A stretch of DNA of 64,000 bases from Neiella marina (GTDB lineage Bacteria > Pseudomonadota > Gammaproteobacteria > Enterobacterales > Neiellaceae), in the NCBI RefSeq assembly GCF_002165625.1, contig NZ_NGNS01000004.1, positions 124,001 to 188,000 of the forward strand, written 5' to 3'. Below, piece by piece: positions 63,860 to 64,000 of this stretch (its first letter is position 1; each line of letters opens with the position of its first letter). The notes beneath the pieces were generated by a model. The model did no database searches. It was not told the DNA's origin and worked only from the letters and a program-made list of their open reading frames with translations. Both the position numbers and the translations under genes were made by a program.

Positions 63860-64000
63860 TTGTTCGATGATGATGCCCAACATGCGGCCGCATTGCTCCA
63901 GTTTGCAACAAATACTAACTGATCTTTTCGTCATGCCGGCCCCTAAGAAATGAAGGTAAACACTGCCATTATTATCTGCGGGGCCCGAAATGAAGCTTCT

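Noticed and set aside
1-64000. CRISPR arrays, insertion sequences, integrases, tRNA and rRNA genes
   Set aside because: Looked for by eye on both strands; no evenly spaced repeats, transposase-like proteins or tRNA-shaped sequences were seen. A tRNA scan would be decisive.
63860-64000. Start of another gene at the right end (ATG near 63990)
   Set aside because: Only about four codons remain and no ribosome site stands out, so it cannot be supported.

Overview
The window looks like core chromosome of a marine gammaproteobacterium, probably in or near the Alteromonadales. The evidence is gene order known from that class: gcvT-gcvH-gcvP; ygfB-pepP-ubiH-ubiI divergent from zapA-6S RNA-ygfA; rpiA-serA; fbaA-pgk; metK; rsmE-gshB-yqgE-ruvX; pilT-pilU divergent from yggS-proC-yggT-rdgB-hemW; and trmB divergent from mutY-yggX. 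A 6S RNA and tandem MetJ boxes support the same placement. I saw no insertion sequence, prophage, CRISPR array, tRNA or rRNA. The species cannot be named from this stretch.

Layout. 1-8.8 kb is accessory: a truncated AGE-type epimerase lipoprotein, a LysR regulator divergent from a flavodoxin-like reductase fused to an NTF2-like domain, a DMT transporter, an atypical photolyase, a DUF3313 protein, and an NmrA/DUF1772/AraC cluster. 8.9-13.5 kb is an iron-alcohol dehydrogenase / radical-SAM activase / glycyl-radical enzyme operon ending in a clear terminator. 13.5-17.5 kb holds an S9 peptidase lipoprotein, a small unknown protein, two very small genes and a long gene-poor stretch. 17.5-23 kb is the glycine cleavage operon and a divergent LysR gene. 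23-31 kb is the ubiquinone/pepP/6S/rpiA/serA housekeeping block. 31-36 kb has a LacI-like-PAS-GGDEF-EAL protein, an alpha/beta hydrolase and a DUF481 protein. 36-44.7 kb is glycolysis, metK, a PEP-CTERM protein and rsmE-gshB-yqgE-ruvX. 44.7-54.8 kb carries a PilZ protein, pilU/pilT, the yggS-hemW run, a lipoprotein and a second GGDEF-EAL protein. 54.9-64 kb has a GH9 glycosidase with two LacI-type operators, SIMPL, Tsx-like, CMD and patatin proteins, then trmB, mutY, yggX, a PhnA-domain protein and a small secreted protein.

Themes. Cyclic-di-GMP appears three times (two GGDEF-EAL proteins and one PilZ protein), with the PilZ gene beside the type IV pilus retraction ATPases. Sugar sensing appears as a LacI-like ligand domain on a c-di-GMP enzyme and as LacI-type operators at the GH9 gene. 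One-carbon and sulfur metabolism is spread through the window (gcv, serA, ygfA, metK), with a MetJ operator at metK and a possible second one upstream of rpiA-serA.

Most promising for new biology: the glycyl-radical operon, whose substrate is unknown and whose active-site context is atypical; the LacI-like c-di-GMP protein; the PEP-CTERM gene with a well-spaced sigma-54 promoter; a PhnA-family protein that appears to have lost its zinc ribbon; and the unusual photolyase homologue. All functional calls come from reading the sequence; no database search was run.
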